Shown: piece by piece, positions 24,501-27,500 of the stretch
How the letters are laid out: each line of letters begins with the position of its first letter
Position numbering within the stretch: the first letter of the stretch is position 1
Assembly (NCBI GenBank): GCA_028565635.1
Contig: JAOXYB010023291.1
Location: forward strand, 1 to 27,761
Direction: 5' to 3'
DNA length: 27,761 nucleotides
DNA from: Phoronis ovalis
Taxonomy: Eukaryota > Phoronida > Phoronidae
The notes under the pieces: model-generated
What the model saw: the letters and a program-made list of their open reading frames with translations, nothing else
Told to the model about the DNA's origin: nothing
Databases searched by the model: none
Program-made: the position numbers and the translations under genes

Positions 24501-27500
24501 AGATTACATACTGACACGTTTTAATTAATGTTTTTCTTTTAGAAATGTTGAAAACAAATATTTTCAGTTTTTTGTAAATTGTAAAAAATTGAAAAATTAT
24601 ATTAAGAAATTAATTAATAATTATAAGCAACGATTTTAAGGGAAAATTTTCAGTTTGTAAATTTCTAATCATCACATATATTACTCCTATCTCTATATTA
24701 AATCATAAAGTTTTCTCAGATCTGCAAACTGTATAATTATATAACTACAGTCACGTGCCAGCATAAGCTATAAGGACACTTGCAATAGACTGTTTATTTC
24801 TTACTACAGGGAAACTGCATCCCCTATTTTAGAGAAGCTGGGACTGAGCTGGCTACAGTAGTTTTAGTGGTCAAACCTGAGCTTAATTCCTTGGTCTTGA
24901 TGCATATCAGAAAATAAATTTTCACTTGCTCCGTATTTTTAAATTTGTTATTTCTATGTTATCTCCCAGAAATTTCGTGACTGTGTTCTAGAAAATGGTG
25001 GAAACCCCCTTGTATCCACGCCTGGTAGTCTGTAAAATGAAAACACTGACCAAATACTACCATATGTAAAACACTTATAAAAAATACTTCCAGCCAACAA
25101 CATGTACATTATGAATAACTTACTGGACTTGCAAAGGATCTTAGTAGATGTTGCATCTTTTGTTATTCTCCATTCTGCTGTATTAGTATTGATGAAAGAG
25201 GCAAAGTCTACACTGTTATAATCTGCAACATCGTATGCATTTAATGGAGTGTGGTACATAGAACTTGTCTTATCATGCCATGCCCAACCGCCATTTGTTA
25301 TAGTTAAACCTATCATCACATCCTGGTCTTTTTCACCTTCGCGCAACCTGTTAAATATATAAAGAAGTGCATTATGTGTAACATTATTTATTGTAACAAT
25401 AATGTGCGCCTTTTTGCCTTGCCACTTCTTGTCATAAGCATTTTTTTTCTTCATTCAGTATTAGTCACTATTCATAATTATATTAAATAACTTAAACACA
25501 AAACATGATATCGGTGCGATTTTCTTACAGCGTAGATACGCAGTATCCAAATGCACTTACAAGTACTGTAGCACCCAGTCCTGCTCTTCTTCACTCCCAA
25601 TACTTGCCAAGTGACTATAAACTCCTGTTTCATTAGTCTGGCAATAGCTGTCAGCACGGTTTGTGTTGACACTTTCATATAGACTTACAACTTTGTAACA
25701 GAAATCATTTTGTTCATTGGCATATGTGCTGTAATCAATGTAATGCCAACCTTCAGGACATCTGGCATTACCTTAAAAAGAATTTGTTGATATCATCAAA
25801 ATTCAGTAAATCAGCTAGGTTTCACTTCTATATATTGAAAACAGTCTCCTGTAAGTTAGGTAACTTTACATTTCGCAAAGTTACAAAACGATCGAACAGC
25901 ATTTGGTAACCTCATATCACCTCTTCAAACCGTAAAATTTAGGAATTGACTTTAAAATTTGATGGCAAAACTAATGGGATCATCATATGGTCTTATAACA
26001 GAAGCAAGAAACTAATTGTAATGCACAGAACTAGAAATGCGGCACTCTTGTTTAAAAGTGGAGCGTACTATATATTTTACGCAATCAGCCAAAAGCAAAA
26101 TATCTATTATCGGTACAATCTTTTTAGTAAAGCTCATTTGTGAGTGAACCAGAAGAAATATTGGACAACTTACTGATGTGGTTTCCAAGAACAGCACAGA
26201 AGGCATCAAAAGAATATAAGGAAAATTCACAGCTGTACTCTCCCCAAATTTGTACTCCACTTACTAATTCCCCACAGCTGGAACTTCGGCCAATCACAGC
26301 ATAGGCAGAACAGTCTGATACCCAACCAGGTCGACAAAGATCAAATCCTGAAAAATTATACATCGTGTACAAGACTGGAGTCAAGCAGGAGCAGTTTTGA
26401 TATTTCAAACCCATGGGAACATATTTTGTCGCTGTTTTTAATAATTATTCACTGTATTTGAAATTCTTTTAAACTTTGCTTATTTTGGTTGTGCTATGAA
26501 TATCACGCGGCTACGCTGTTTTATGTTATCACTACTGCCAATAGGTTATTATAGTAGATCAAATATATACATATCACAGACCACCACTTGCTCATAAACA
26601 TGGAAAGAGATAATATACAGAAAAATCATCAGTATTGTATAATTATGTAATGCCATCATTATTACGTCAATGCATGTAAAATAGTAAATTTCATGTTGAA
26701 TAAAACTGAAATATTTATTCTGTTGACAACCAATTTTTTGTGGTCATGACTTGCAATCAAAAGTGCAGACATAACACTAAGTAGTAGCAAAGTGAACTTG
26801 ACCTACTGTATATTTACCCTATGTCTAACATAAAGTTGATCTCATTAAAATAGAACCTCTTATCGTGAGACAAATGGAAGTTAGTGGACAGATGGATGAC
26901 AGACAACAGGTAACCTGCTAGTTAGGCCTCAAAAGGCCAGCAAGCTAAAAATTATATACTTGTGCACAACCTCTAACATTTATCATCAGTGTACAAGCCA
27001 TGAATACATTATGAACCACTTATAGAAACATGTTTGGGGCTTATATACATGTTTAAACAGAAACACACAAAATAGTTTAAGGATAATGTTTTGACTGTGA
27101 TATTTAATTTTCTTTGCATACCTTTATCAAATGCGTCTTGCAAGTCTCCGTAAGTAGCTATTGATGCCCCTGGATCAAAGTTTTCGCAGACTGATGTTGC
27201 TTCGTAAAATCTCATGTACGTATATCCCCCATTGTACGGTTTCCTAACCAATGTGACATCAACTAAAAATATAGAAAAGTTATTACTATAATAAATGGTT
27301 CAAATTGGTTACATATGAACAGATAATTACTGAGAAAAGGGGTATTTAGGGTATATATATTTGGCAAATAGGGTGTTGTTTTCAGAATAATGCATTTTAC
27401 TGAGTGAGGTGTGCCAGAGGATCATTTTAAACCTGCAAGTCTTGCAGAGGTGATTTTTGAGAAGGCTATATAATTATATGCATGTAGGGAAATTTCTTTA

